A DNA stretch of 64,000 nt from Carya illinoinensis (Eukaryota > Streptophyta > Magnoliopsida > Fagales > Juglandaceae). The notes beneath the pieces were generated by a model, which was not told where the DNA came from, ran no database searches, and saw only the letters and a list, made by a program, of their open reading frames with translations. How positions within the stretch are numbered: the first letter of the stretch is position 1; every line of letters begins with the position of its first letter. Position numbers and translations under genes: made by a program. Location: NCBI RefSeq assembly GCF_018687715.1, contig NC_056765.1, positions 20,860,894 through 20,924,893 on the forward strand. Reading direction: 5' to 3'. Below are positions 11,430 through 22,762 of the stretch, piece by piece.

Positions 11430-12244
11430 TGATGTGAACCCCAATAGACTTGCTTCGAGACCCAACAACAATACTGGAAAAACAACCCCAAGAAAGCCAA
11501 ACTCAGGTATATGGATGGAGAATCTAGACCCAATGAGAACCCGTTCAAAGAACCTAGATTATATCAAAATCTAGACCCATTGAAGAACCCGTCTCAAGAA
11601 CCTAGATTACAAAGAAAGAACGCCACAAAGGTTTTGATTTACCCTTGATAAGTTCAGAAGTTCAAGAAGAACAAGAGGAGGTCACTCAACTCTCAATCAC
11701 AATTCCATATAGTCTGCCCCTCAAATGAGGTTACAAGTGGTTTAAATAGACAATCCCCAAAAACCCTAAGTAAACAATGCGTCGGGTACTGTAGCGTGAA
11801 CAGTGCCATACGCCGCGCTACAGTTACTTCTGAAACCCTAGTAAGACATAAAATTTTAACTTTCCAAATAAACCCTTGGCCAAAAATACAAGGCCTTCCC
11901 AAAAATAACCCTAGTCCATTAGAAATAAGACATACGTGGGCCAAGCATCCTCAAGCGCACTTCTTCTAAACTAATAATAAAATACCGTTAAACAAATTGA
12001 AAGCCTTAACAACAATAGGCCCAATCTCTAAGTCATGTCTTCCATAGCTTGTATCAAGTGGATCAAAACGGGTTCTTTTTCCTTGAAGCCCATCTTGAGT
12101 GTTGGGCTCTTCCTAGCTTCATCCCAAGTGGATTGCACCAATCCTTGCATTGCTTCCGTGATCTTCTTGGCTCTTGATCTTGTAATTGGCCCATCTGGAA
12201 TTTGCAAGGGATCTTTAAGGGTAGCTCCACCTTGGTTCCCATCA
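11430..12244 (-). mobile_element. Solo LTR, older subfamily (815 bp)
   Basis: The LTR has TGATG...CATCA ends and perfect CCAAG duplications. The satellite phase across it is exactly 815 + 5 + 488 bp. No internal region is present, so intra-element LTR recombination is the simplest explanation. It is clearly diverged from the other LTRs here: CCAATAGACTTGCTTCG at the start, longer hairpin loop, different U3. It keeps the same layout: TATA-like CTATTTAAAC (minus strand) near 11740-11750, and hairpin arms ACTGTAGCG at 11788-11796 and CGCTACAGT at 11816-11824. It also keeps a coding tail in U3. Confidence 0.95.
12028..12244 (-). pseudogene. Pol C-terminal tail encoded within U3 of the solo LTR
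   Basis: Reading inward from the LTR start in the frame that follows the polypurine tract in the full elements, this LTR encodes about 71 residues. They begin DGNQGGATLKDPLQIPDG, continue GPITRSRAKKI and AMQGLVQSTWDEA, and end IQAMEDMT before a stop at 12028. The frame is also open for a few codons into the flanking satellite, which is accidental. Basic GPITRSRAK-type tails lie at the C-terminus of some plant chromovirus polyproteins. In CRM-clade elements the frame is known to run into the LTR. Here the rest of pol is gone, so this is a relic of the 3' LTR part. In every other LTR in the window a 22-bp deletion shifts this tail out of frame. Confidence 0.75.
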
Positions 12245-15200
12245 CCAAGGAGTTCCACATGAGGCTAATGTGCTCATCCAACCATTGTTAAGTTTCTAAC
12301 TAGACTAAAGCGCATTAATCAACTTAAAGATGATTAGTAATCTTTAAACTATGTTTTGAGCTAAATTTCCCTTTCAATTCATTCTTTCCCTTTCACCTGC
12401 ACCTTTTTGATATTATTGTTGTCTTACATTATTCTTAGATTGATTTAGAAGATTAGCCTCCATGTATCACACATCACTAGGACCAAAGCCATGTCAATTT
12501 CCAATAGACTACGAATCGGAAGATATGAGCACCTTCAAGTGCATTCATACAATTCCGCCCTTAGCCTCGCCGTTTTTGACCTTTTCCTCAGGGGAAACTT
12601 CTTCGTGTACACACCTCCCTGACCCTCGTAGTTCAGTTCTTGGTTTGGACAAAATGGCACCAAGAAATCTGTCTTTAACTTCATTCATCGTATTGAAGCC
12701 CGCCCACGTAAATCCATTGGTTTCCCTCAAGCCCAAGGAGTTCCACATGAGGCTAGTTTGCTCATCCAGCCATTGTCAAGTTTCTAACTAGACTAAAGCA
12801 CATTAATCAACTTAAAGATGATTAGTAATCTTTAAACCATGTTTTGAGGTTAATTTCCCTTCAAATTCATTCTCTCCGTTTCATTTGCACCTTTTTGATG
12901 TTATTGTTGTTTTACATTATTCTTAGATTGATTTAGAAGATTAGCCTCGATGTATCACACATCACTAGGACCAAAGCCAAGTCAATTTCCAATTGACTAC
13001 GAATCGGAAGATATGTGCACCTTCAAGTGCATTCGTACAATTCCGGCCTTAGCCTCGCCGTTTTTGACCTTTTCCTCAAGGGAAACTTCTTCGTGTACAC
13101 ACCTGCCTGACCTAGTTCAGTTCTTGGTTTGGACGAAATGGCACCAAGAAATCTGTCTTTAATTTCATTCATCGCATTGAAGCCCGCCCACATGAATCCA
13201 TTGGTTTCCCTCAAGCTCAAGGAGTTCGACATGAGGCTAATGTGCTCATCCAACCATTGTTAAGTTTCTAACTAGACTAAAGCGCATTAATCAACTTAAA
13301 GATGATTAGTAAGCTTTAATCCATGTTTTGAGCTTAATTTTGCTTCAAATTCATTCTCTCCGTTTCATCTGCACTTTTTGATGTTATTGTTGTTTTACAT
13401 TATTCTTAGATTGATTTAGAAGATTAGCCTCGATGTATCACACATCACTAGGACCAAAGCCAAGTCAATTTCCAATTGACTACGAATCGGAAGATATGTG
13501 CACCTTCAAGTGCATTCGTACAATTCCGCCCTTAGCCTCGCCGTTTCTAACCTTTTCCTCAAGGGAAACTTCTTCGTGTACACACCTGCCTGACCCTCGT
13601 AGTTCAGTTCTTGGTTTGGACGAAATGGCATCAAGAAATCTGTCTTTAACTTCATTCATCGTATTGAAGCTCGCCCACATAAATCCATTCGTTTCCCTCA
13701 AGCCCAAGGAGTTCCACATGAGGCTAGTTTGCACATCCAGCCATTGTTAAGTTTCTAACTAGACTAAAGCGCATTAATCAACTTAAAGATGATTAGTAAT
13801 CTTTAAACTATGTTTTGAGCTAAATTTCCCTTTCAATTCATTCTTTCCCTTTCATCTGCACATTTTTGATATTATTGTTGTCTTACATTATTCTTAGATT
13901 GATTTAGAAGATTAGCCTCGATGTATCACACATCACTAGGACCAAAGCCAAGTCAATTTCCAATTGACTACGAATCGGAAGATATGTGCACCTTCAAGTG
14001 CATTCGTACAATTCCGGCCTGAGCCTCGCCGTTTTTGACCTTTTCCTCAAGGGAAACTTAATTCGTGTACACACCTGCCTGACCTAGTTCAGTTCTTGGT
14101 TTGGACGAAATGGCACCAAGAAATCTGTCTTTAACTTCATTCATCGCATTGAAGCCCGCCCACATGAATCCATTGGTTTCCCTCAAGCCCAAGGAGTTCC
14201 ACATGAGGCTAAGGTGCTCATCCAACCATTGTTAAGTTTCTAACTAGACTAAAGCGCATTAATCAACTTAAAGATGATTAGTAATCTTTAAACTATGTTT
14301 TGAGCTAAATTTCCCTTCAAATTCATTCTCTCCCTTTCATCTGCACCTTTTGGATATTATTGTTGTCTTACATTATTCTTAGATTGATTTAGAAGATTAG
14401 CCACGATGTATCACACATCACTAGGACCAAAGCCATGTCAATTTCCAATTGACTACGAATCGGAAGATATGAGCACCTTCAAGTGCATTCCTACAATTCC
14501 GCCCTTAGCCTCGCCGTTTTTGACCTTTTCCTCAGGGGAAACTTCTTCGTGTACACACCTGCCTGACCCTCGTAGTTCAGTTCTTGGTTTGGACGAAATG
14601 GCATCAAGAAATCTGTCTTTAACTTCATTCATCGCATTGAAGCCCGCCCACATGAATCCATTGGTTTCCCTCAAGCTCAAGGAGTTCGACATGAGGCTAA
14701 TGTGCTCATCCAACCATTGTTAAGTTTCTAACTAGACTAAAGCGCATTAATGAACTTAAAGATGATTAGTAAGCTTTAATCCATGTTTTGAGCTTAATTT
14801 CGCTTCAAATTCATTCTCTCCGTTTCATCTGCACTTTTTGATGTTATTGTTGTTTTACATTATTCTTAGATTGATTTAGAAGATTAGCCTCGATGTATCA
14901 CACATCACTAGGACCAAAGCCAAGTCAATTTCCAATTGACTACGAATCGGAAGATATGTGCACCTTCAAGTGCATTCGTACAATTCCGCCCTTAGCCTCG
15001 CCGTTTCTAACCTTTTCCTCAAGGGAAACTTCTTCGTGTACACACCTGCCTGACCCTCGTAGTTCAGTTCTTGGTTTGGACGAAATGGCACCAAGAAATC
15101 TGTCTTTAACTTCATTCATCGTATTGAAGCTCGCCCACATAAATCCATTCGTTTCCCTCAAGCCCAAGGAGTTCCACATGAGGCTAGTTTGCACATCCAG

Positions 15201-18200
15201 CCATTGTTAAGTTTCTAACTAGACTAAAGCGCATTAATCAACTTAAAGATGATTAGTAATCTTTAAACTATGTTTTGAGCTAAATTTCCCTTTCAATTCA
15301 TTCTTTCCCTTTCATCTGCACATTTTTGATATTATTGTTGTCTTACATTATTCTTAGATTGATTTAGAAGATTAGCCACGATGTATCACACATCACTAGG
15401 ACCAAAGCCATGTCAATTTCCAATTGACTACGAATCGGAAGATATGAGCACCTTCAAGTGCATTTGTACAATTCCGCCCTTAGCCTCGCCGCTTTTGACC
15501 TTTTCCTCAAGGGAAACTTCTTCGTGTACACACCTGCCTGACCCTCGTAGTTCAGTTCTTGGTTTGGACAAAATGGCACCAAGAAATCTGTCTTTAACTT
15601 CATTCATCGCATTGAAGCCCGCCCACATGAATCCATTGGTTTCCCTCAAGCCCAAGGAGTTCCACATGAGGCTAAGGTGCTCATCCAACCATTGTTAAGT
15701 TTCTAACTAGACTAAAGCGCATTAATCAACTTAAAGATGATTAGTAATCTTAAAACTATGTTTTGAGCTAAATTTCCCTTCAAATTCATTCTCTCCCTTT
15801 CATCTGCACCTTTTTGATATTATTGTTGTCTTACATTATTCTTAGATTGATTTAGAAGATTAGCCACGATGTATCACACATCACTAGGACCAAAGCCATG
15901 TCAATTTCCAATTGACTACGAATCGGAAGATATGAGCACCTTCAAGTGCATTCCTACAATTCCGCCCTTAGCCTCGCCGTTTTTGACCTTTTCCTCAGGG
16001 GAAACTTCTTCGTGTACACACCTGCCTGACCCTCGTAGTTCAGTTCTTGGTTTGGACGAAATGGCATCAAGAAATCTGTCTTTAACTTCATTCATCGTAT
16101 TGAAGCTCGCCCACATAAATCCATTCGTTTCCCTCAAGCCCAAGGAGTTCCACATGAGGCTAGTTTGCACATCCAGCCATTGTTAAGTTTCTAACTAGAC
16201 TAAAGCGCATTAATCAACTTAAAGATGATTAGTAATCTTTAAACTATGTTTTGAGCTAAATTTCCCTTTCAATTCATTCTTTCCCTTTCATCTGCACATT
16301 TTTGATATTATTGTTGTCTTACATTATTCTTAGATTGATTTAGAAGATTAGCCTCGATGTATCACACATCACTAGGACCAAAGCCAAGTCAATTTCCAAT
16401 TGACTACGAATCGGAAGATATGTGCACCTTCAAGTGCATTCGTACAATTCCGGCCTTAGCCTCGCCGTTTTTGACCTTTTCCTCAAGGGAAACTTCTTCG
16501 TGTACACACCTGCCTGACCTAGTTCAGTTCTTGGTTTGGACGAAATGGCACCAAGAAATCTGTCTTTAACTTCATTCATCACATTGAAGCCCGCCCACAT
16601 GAATCCATTGGTTTCCCTCAAGCTCAAGGAGTTCGACATGAGGCTAATGTGCTCATCCAACCATTGTTAAGTTTCTAACTAGACTAAAGCGCATTAATCA
16701 ACTTAAAGATGATTAGTAAGCTTTAATCCATGTTTTGAGCTTAATTTCGCTTCAAATTCGTTCTCTCCGTTTCATCTGCACTTTTTGATGTTATTGTTGT
16801 TTTACATTATTCTTAGATTGATTTATAAGATTAGCCTCGATGTATCACACATCACTAGGACCAAAGCCAAGTCAATTTCCAATTGACTACGAATCGGAAG
16901 ATATGTGCACCTTCAAGTGCATTCGTACAATTCCGCCCTTAGCCTCGCCGTTTCTAACCTTTTCCTCAAGGGAAACTTCTTCGTGTACACACCTGCCTGA
17001 CCCTCGTAGTTCAGTTCTTGGTTTGGACGAAATGGCACCAAGAAATCTGTCTTTAACTTCATTCATCGTATTGAAGCCCGCCCACATGAATCCATTGGTT
17101 TCCCTCAAGCTCAAGGAGTTCCACATGAGGCTAATGTGCTCATCCAACCATTGTTAAGTTTCTAACTAGACTAAAGCGCATTAATCAACTTAAAGATGAT
17201 TAGTAATCTTTAATCCATGTTTTGAGCTTAATTTCGCTTCAAATTCATTCTCTCCGTTTCATCTGCACTTTTTGATGTTATTGTTGTTTTACATTATTCT
17301 TAGATTGATTTAGAAGAGTAGCCTCGATGTATCACACATCACTAGGACCAAAGCCATGTCAATTTCCAATTGACTATGAATCGGAAGATATGAGCACCTT
17401 CAAGTGCATTTGTACAATTCCGCCCTTAGCCTCGCCGTTTTTGACCTTTTCCTCAAGGGAAACTTCTTCGTGTACACACCTGCCTGACCCTCGTAGTTCA
17501 GTTCTTGGTTTGGACGAAATGGCACCAAGAAATCTATCTTTAACTTCATTCATCGCATTGAAGCTCGCCCACATGAATCCATTGGTTTCCCTCAAGCCCA
17601 AGGAGTTCCACATGAGGCTAAGGTGCTCATCCAACCATTGTTAAGTTTCTAACTAGACTAAAGCACATTAATCAACTTAAAGATGATTAGTAATCTTTAA
17701 ACTATGTTTTGAGCTAAATTTCCCTTCAAATTCATTCTTTCCCTTTCATCTGCACATTTTTGATATTATTGTTGTCTTACATTATTCTTAGATTGATTTA
17801 GAAGATTAGCCTCGATGTATCACACATCACTAGGACCAAAGCCATGTCAATTTCCAATTGACTACGAATCGGAAGATATGAGCACCTTCAAGTGCATTCG
17901 TACAATTCCGCCCTTAGCCTCGCTGTTTTTGACCTTTTCCTCAAGGGAAACTTCTTCGTGTACACACCTGCCAGACCCTCGTAGTTCAGTTCTTGGTTTG
18001 GACGAAATGGCACCAAGAAATCTGTCTTTAACTTCATTCATCGCATTGAAGCCCGCCCACATGAATCCATTGGTTTCCCTCAAGCCCAAGGAGCTCCACA
18101 TGAGGCTAATGTGCTCATCCAACCATTGTTAAGTTTCTAACTAGACTAAAGCGCATTAATCAACTTAACGATGATTAGTAATCTTTAAACTATGTTTTCA

Positions 18201-18722
18201 GCTAAATTTCCCTTCAAATTCATTCTCTCCCTTTCATCTGCACCTTTTTGATATTATTGTTGTCTTACATTATTCTTAGATTGATTTAGAAGATTAGCCT
18301 CGATGTATCACACATCACTAAGACCAAAGCCATGTCAATTTCCAATTGACTACGAATCGGAAGATATGAGCACCTTCAAGTGCATTCCTAGAATTCCGCC
18401 CTTAGCCTCGCCGTTTTTGGCCTTTTCCTCAGGGGAAACTTCTTCGTGTACAAACCTCCCTGACCCTCGTAGTTCAGTTCTTGGTTTGGACAAAATGGCA
18501 CCAAGAAATCTGTCTTTAACTTCATTCATCGTACTGAAGCCCGCGCACATAAATCCATTCGTTTCCCTCAAGCCCAAGGAGTTCTACATGAGGCTAGTTT
18601 GCTCATCCAGCCATTGTTAAGTTTCTAACTAGACTAAAGCGCATTAATCAACTTAAAGATGATTAGTAATCTTTAAAGCATGTTTTGAGCTTAATTTCGC
18701 TTCAAATTCATTCTATCCGTTT
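12245..18722 (+). repeat. 488-bp satellite array, block C (13 monomer starts)
   Basis: Monomers start at 12462, 12950, 13433, 13921, 14406, 14893, 15381, 15869, 16357, 16840, 17327, 17815 and 18303. The first five bases are the right CCAAG duplication. Monomers at 12950, 13921 and 16357 share a 4-bp deletion (TGACCTAGTTC in place of TGACCCTCGTAGTTC). It breaks the plus-strand frame and serves as a lineage marker. Monomers at 13433, 14893 and the right half of 15869 share GTATTGAAGCTCG and GCACATCC, showing a local two-to-three-monomer periodicity. The monomer at 18303 is interrupted after 18722 by the retroelement array. Confidence 0.96.
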
Positions 18723-19519
18723 TGATGTGAACCTCAATCGACTCGCTTTGAGACCCAACAACAATATTGGAAAACAAACCCAAGAACGCCAAACTCAAGT
18801 CTATGGATGGAGAATTTAGACCCGTTGAAATCTCGTTCCAAGAACCTAGATTATATTAAAATCTAGACCCAATGAAATCCCATCTCAAGAACCCAAATTA
18901 CAAGGAGGAACGCCACAAAGGTTGTGATTTACCTTTGATAAGTTCAAGAGTTCAATTAAGAACACGAGGAGAAAACTCACTCACAATGAAAATTCAATAA
19001 AAAATGTCTTCCCTCTCAAATGAGGCTACAAGTGCCTTAAATAAACAATTCCCAAAACCCTAAAGGAATAGTGCGGCGGGTACTGTAGCGTGAACAGTGC
19101 CGTGCTACAGTAACTTCTAAAACCCTAGTTCACATAAATTAATAACTTTCCAAATATGACCTTAGCCAAAATACAAGGCCTTCCCAAAAACCCTAGTTCA
19201 TTAGAAATAAGACATATGGGCTAGACATCTCCCAAGCCCAATTATTCTAGAATAATTCCTTTTACTAATGAAATAAGTCATTTCAATGAAATAAATAAGT
19301 CCATGGTCTTTAATAACAATCGGCTCAAGTCGTGTCTTCCATAGCTTGGATCAAGTGGATCAAAACTGGTTCTCATTCTTTTAAGCCCATCATGTGTGTT
19401 GGGCTCTTGCTAGTTTCGTCCCAATTGGATTGCACCAATTCTTGCATTGCTCCCTTAATCTTCGTGGCTCTTAATCTTGTAATTGATCCTTAAGACTTGA
19501 TCTGCCTTGGGGCCCATCA
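18723..19519 (-). repeat. LTR 1 of the array (3' terminal LTR, 797 bp)
   Basis: TGATGTGAACCTC starts directly after satellite CTATCCGTTT, and CATCA at 19515-19519 meets the polypurine tract. It carries a private GTGCGGCGG variant where the other array LTRs have GTGCCGCGG. The stop codon of the adjacent 796-codon frame lies inside it at 19471. Confidence 0.93.
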
Positions 19520-21861
19520 TTCCCCCTCTCCTCCAAAGGATTCGACCTCGAATCTCCACCTGGATCAAAGGGAAAAAGATTAGTAACATTGAAAGTAGCA
19601 AACACATGATACATACCTCGAAGATCCACGAGATATGAAATATCATTAATTGTATCAAGAATTTGGAAATGTCCATCCAAGCTACTTCTGTCATCCACAA
19701 ACAAAAGTATCAGAGTTAAATAATTATGTGGATTAAAATCATAAACAACTTCAAAAGGAGAATATGAAGTAGTAGTATGCAAGGTCCTATTATATGCAAA
19801 CTCTTTAAATGGCAAACAATCCTCCCAAGTTTTTAAATTCTCATGAAGAACAGTGCATAAGAGCTGAGTATTAGAAACAATACTCCTAGGTACACCATGA
19901 AGTCGCACTATCCCCTTGAAAAATAAGTTAGCTATGTTTGTGGTATCATCAATTTTATGACATGGAATGAAATGTGACATTTTGCTAAATCTATGCACAA
20001 CCACAAAAATAGAATCACTACCACTTTTAGTTGTACGCAGCCCCAAAACAAAGTCCATAGATATGCCTATCAATGGTTTACTAGGAACGGGTAAGGGTCT
20101 ATATAACCAATGTGGCAAAACCTTAGACTTGGCCTTCCTACATGTAATGCACATGCCACAAATGCAATTGACGTCTCTTTTCATCTTAGGCCAAAAGAAA
20201 TGTTCATCCAACAATTCAATGAATGACAAATGATACTCCCACAAACGTTCATGAAACACATCTAAGGTTTTCTTTGTACCAAAATGACCATTCCAATTAT
20301 ATGCAAATTCAATGAATGGTAAGTAATACTCCCACCAATGGTCATCCAACACGTCTAAAATCCTCTTTATATCAAAATTTTCCAACAGACCACATCCATG
20401 CACAAGCAACTCACGCATAAGATTAGTAGGCACACAAAATCTTTTCTCTCTAAACAAGTACCAATCTAATCTATATAAATGAGAAAACGATGCTTTCTTA
20501 CGTACTCCATACACACTAGCCATGCCATCATCATTAACAAACAAGTTCTTATCATATTCAAGTCTCAATAACTTTGCATCTATAATGATGACAAGGACGT
20601 ACCTTCTTGCATAAGCATCAACCACAAAATTTTCTTTACCTTGTGTGTACTTAGTTACATAAGGAAATGTCTCAATGAGTTGCACCCACTTGTCATGCAT
20701 TCTATTCAACTTACAGTGTCCTTTCAAGTGCGTCAAGGACTCATGTTCTTCAAAGAAAGGTCGAGTAGGGATTGTCGCACTTGGCATAAAATCAATGTAA
20801 TGCTCTATCTCTCTAATAGATGACAATTCACTAAACACTCCGCTAGGAATTACGACCTTATATCCCTGCAACAAAGAGATAACAATACTAGGCAAAGATT
20901 CATTAAATCCGTTAGTAGTAAAATTCGCTTTAGCATAAAAACTCACTTCTCTCTTTGTTTTTCTCTCACTTTCTTCACTCCAGCTTTTCTTTTCACTCTC
21001 ATTTTTCTTTTCACTCTCTTTTTTTCTTTCACTCTCTTTTTCCTTTTCACTCTCTTTTTTCTTTTCACTCTCTCTCTTTGCTCCAGTCTCTTTATTCTTT
21101 TCACTCTCTATTTTTTCTTCACTCTCTTTGTTCTTTTCACTCTCTCCTTCTCTTGAGGTTTTGGCCTCACTATTTCTTTTTTGATCAACCTCACTTTTCA
21201 ACTTCAGTTGGTCCTCAAGGACCTGTGTTGGAGTTAAAGGAGCAAGTTTGATTCTTTTTCCATCCTTTTCAAAACTGTACATGTTTCTAAACCCATCATA
21301 GATCACTCTCCTATCACACTGCCACGGCCTCCCCAACAAAATATGGCCAGCATGCATAGGCACAACATCACAAAGTACATCATCCTTGTACCTCCCAATT
21401 GAAAAAGAAACTAGCACTTGCTTATTTATCCTAACCTCCCCACAATCATTCAACCACTGCAACTTGTATGGTCTAGGGTGTTTCAAAGTAGGTAGATTCA
21501 ATTTCTCAACTGAAGTAGTGCTAGCAACATTAGTACAACTCCCTCCATCAATAATCATACTACATACCTTATTGTTGATGTGGCATCTAGTACGAAAAAT
21601 GTTCTCTCTTTGCTGCTCTATACCATCCATCTTAAATTCTGTATTGGGAGCACGCCTAACTAGAGACTCGCCATACTCTTCATTCTTATTGTACCTATTC
21701 TCAATACTAGGCTCACATCTCCTCCTATCTCTCCCACTTTGCAAATTTGTAATCAATGCACCTTGTTGTTCCATCTTATCCATCACTTCCCCCAACTTCA
21801 AATTTAACCTTTCAAACTTTTGTTGCATGGACTGCAACAAAAAGAATGAATTGTCTGACAT
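19471..21861 (-). CDS. Non-autonomous gag-pol frame, unit 1 (796 aa)
   Basis: One uninterrupted frame made of in-frame remnants of a Ty3/gypsy polyprotein. Residues 1-80 are a short N-terminus with no recognisable gag core or zinc knuckle. Residues 90-200 form an aspartic protease with the active-site motif IIDGGSCTN at about 103-111 and HILLGRPW near 173. Residues 220-305 are a Lys/Glu/Ser-rich linker of imperfect SEKKKE repeats. Residues 330-368 match the start of reverse transcriptase (IEHYIDFMP...IPTRPFF). There the frame jumps to the end of RNase H (372-425), so the whole catalytic core with its FxDD motif is absent. Integrase pieces follow: a disturbed zinc-binding region ending in CxxC (571-574), the first catalytic Asp in ISMDF (603), then RLHGVPRSIVS joined directly to NLKTWEDCLP. 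The second Asp and the Glu are missing. The last 17 residues are read from the polypurine tract and LTR. The start is the first ATG; an in-frame stop lies three codons upstream. Unit-specific residues are S546, E674, T737 and L776. Confidence 0.85.
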   Translation of the reverse strand: MSDNSFFLLQSMQQKFERLNLKLGEVMDKMEQQGALITNLQSGRDRRRCEPSIENRYNKNEEYGESLVRRAPNTEFKMDGIEQQRENIFRTRCHINNKVCSMIIDGGSCTNVASTTSVEKLNLPTLKHPRPYKLQWLNDCGEVRINKQVLVSFSIGRYKDDVLCDVVPMHAGHILLGRPWQCDRRVIYDGFRNMYSFEKDGKRIKLAPLTPTQVLEDQLKLKSEVDQKRNSEAKTSREGESEKNKESEEKIESEKNKETGAKRESEKKKESEKEKESERKKESEKKNESEKKSWSEESERKTKREVSFYAKANFTTNGFNESLPSIVISLLQGYKVVIPSGVFSELSSIREIEHYIDFMPSATIPTRPFFEEHESLTHLKGHCKLNRMHDKWVQLIETFPYVTKYTQGKENFVVDAYARRYVLVIIIDAKLLRLEYDKNLFVNDDGMASVYGVRKKASFSHLYRLDWYLFREKRFCVPTNLMRELLVHGCGLLENFDIKRILDVLDDHWWEYYLPFIEFAYNWNGHFGTKKTLDVFHERLWEYHLSFIELLDEHFFWPKMKRDVNCICGMCITCRKAKSKVLPHWLYRPLPVPSKPLIGISMDFVLGLRTTKSGSDSIFVVVHRFSKMSHFIPCHKIDDTTNIANLFFKGIVRLHGVPRSIVSNTQLLCTVLHENLKTWEDCLPFKEFAYNRTLHTTTSYSPFEVVYDFNPHNYLTLILLFVDDRSSLDGHFQILDTINDISYLVDLRGMYHVFATFNVTNLFPFDPGGDSRSNPLEERGNDGPQGRSSLKDQLQD
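19520..19532 (-). promoter_or_regulatory. Polypurine tract, unit 1
   Basis: AGGAGAGGGGGAA on the minus strand, directly before the LTR. It is also coding (the EERGN codons of the long frame). Just beyond it, this unit has CTCCAAAGG where the others have CTCAAAAGG on the plus strand. Confidence 0.88.
20947..21153 (-). repeat. Coding minisatellite: Lys/Glu/Ser repeats
   Basis: The DNA is an imperfect repeat of about 15-18 bp (TTTTCACTCTC-type on the plus strand) encoding SEKNKE/SEKKKE blocks within residues 237-305. All four units have the same repeat number by eye, so the tract expanded before the array was made. The charged linker is likely to be disordered. Confidence 0.8.
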
Positions 21862-22362
21862 CTCCTTTGGTTATGAGTCACTTTAATGAGACATTGTATG
21901 TGCTGCACAAAAAAAAATGTTAGTGGAAAAAGACCTCACACGCTCTCCCTCACGTGTTTACACTCAAATAATGGCACTCCACTCGTGTTTCACTCTTAAT
22001 TGGCTTTTTCCCGATAATGATCTCACACTCTCTTGCCTTTTACCTCGAGTTTTCCCACTCAAGTTCTTTCAAAACTAATTGAACTAAATCAAGGCAATAC
22101 AACCTTGTTTTATCCCAACTAATAATTAGATCCAAGAAACAAGAACAAGGGAAACACGGAATGAATAAAATGACAAGGGAATCAAGGAAATTATACGAAT
22201 GGAAGAGTGACTGTAACACAAGATACCAACTAGAAAGAGGTAACAAGAGGTAATTCAGCCCCTTTAAAGACAAGACCCAATCAACAAATTTCTTTCTTTC
22301 TCTTTTATTGTAACTATATAGCAACCACTGAATATGCTACCTCTACTTTCCTTCTCTCTCCC

Positions 22363-22500
22363 TTTTTTTTTTTGAAATTTTTTTTTTTTTCGAATTTTTT
22401 TTTCTTTTCCTTTCTTTTCTTTTCTTTTCCTTTCCTTTCTTTTCTTTTCTTTTCTATTCCTTTCTTTTCTTTTCCTTTCTTTTCTTTTTCTTTTCTTTTC
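22363..22500 (-). repeat. Purine (GAAAA)n tract, unit 1
   Basis: On the plus strand this is T-runs followed by imperfect TTTTC/TTTCC repeats over about 138 bp. Equivalent tracts are at 26403, 30444 and 34485. The opening T-run is interrupted by GAAATTT and CGAA in units 1 and 2, by GAAAATT and CGAA in unit 3, and by two GAAAATT in unit 4. Confidence 0.92.
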
Positions 22501-22651
22501 TCAAAAATTCAACCACAAACAGGAATATTCAATTGTGATAATCAAGCAATTGAATTCAAACACATACAAATTGGCAAGGAAATAGAAGGAAATCAATGAA
22601 ACCCTAGATGGTGCAAATTTTGGCAGCCCTAGGAAAAACGAATTTTTGTGC

Positions 22652-22667
22652 TTTTTTTTTTTTTTTT
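22652..22667. repeat. Poly-T homopolymer, unit 1 (16)
   Basis: The length is 16 here, 17 at 26692-26708, 16 at 30734-30749 and 17 at 34774-34790. This accounts for much of the 4040/4041-bp difference in unit length. Confidence 0.9.
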
Positions 22668-22747
22668 GGGCAATTCTAGAACATTGAAGCCCTAGAATTA
22701 ACAATACAATAAATAAAAAGATAGAATCAGACCTGATTGGAAACCTT

Positions 22748-22760
22748 GCTCTGAATACCA
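22748..22760 (-). promoter_or_regulatory. Primer binding site, initiator Met-tRNA type, unit 1
   Basis: Read on the minus strand, two bases after the LTR end CACATCA, is TGGTATTCAGAGC. The expected complement of plant initiator Met-tRNA is TGGTATCAGAGC, so there is one extra T. Position and match identify the site; the insertion may weaken priming. Confidence 0.8.
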
Positions 22761-22762
22761 AA

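Larger units (their letters stand above)
21862..22762 (-). other. Leader region, unit 1
   Basis: This stretch of about 900 bp lies between primer site and long frame on the minus strand. It contains a three-codon upstream frame (ATG TCT CAT TAA, 21883-21894), a 94-codon frame at 22040-22324 that I do not recognise and consider chance, a purine tract and a homopolymer. A longer gag gene is not visible here. Leaders of this kind normally carry packaging and dimerisation signals; I cannot identify them. Confidence 0.6.

Noticed and set aside
20955..21251. Plus-strand Phe/Ser/His-rich frame opposite the Lys/Glu linker
   Set aside because: It is a shadow of the SEKKKE repeat on the other strand.
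21386..21886. 166-codon plus-strand frame opposite the protease region
   Set aside because: It is antisense to the recognisable protease, with no domain of its own.
22040..22324. 94-codon minus-strand frame in the leader (and its copies) as a gag or accessory gene
   Set aside because: No gag motif, zinc knuckle or recognisable similarity. It lies in low-complexity leader sequence and is probably chance.
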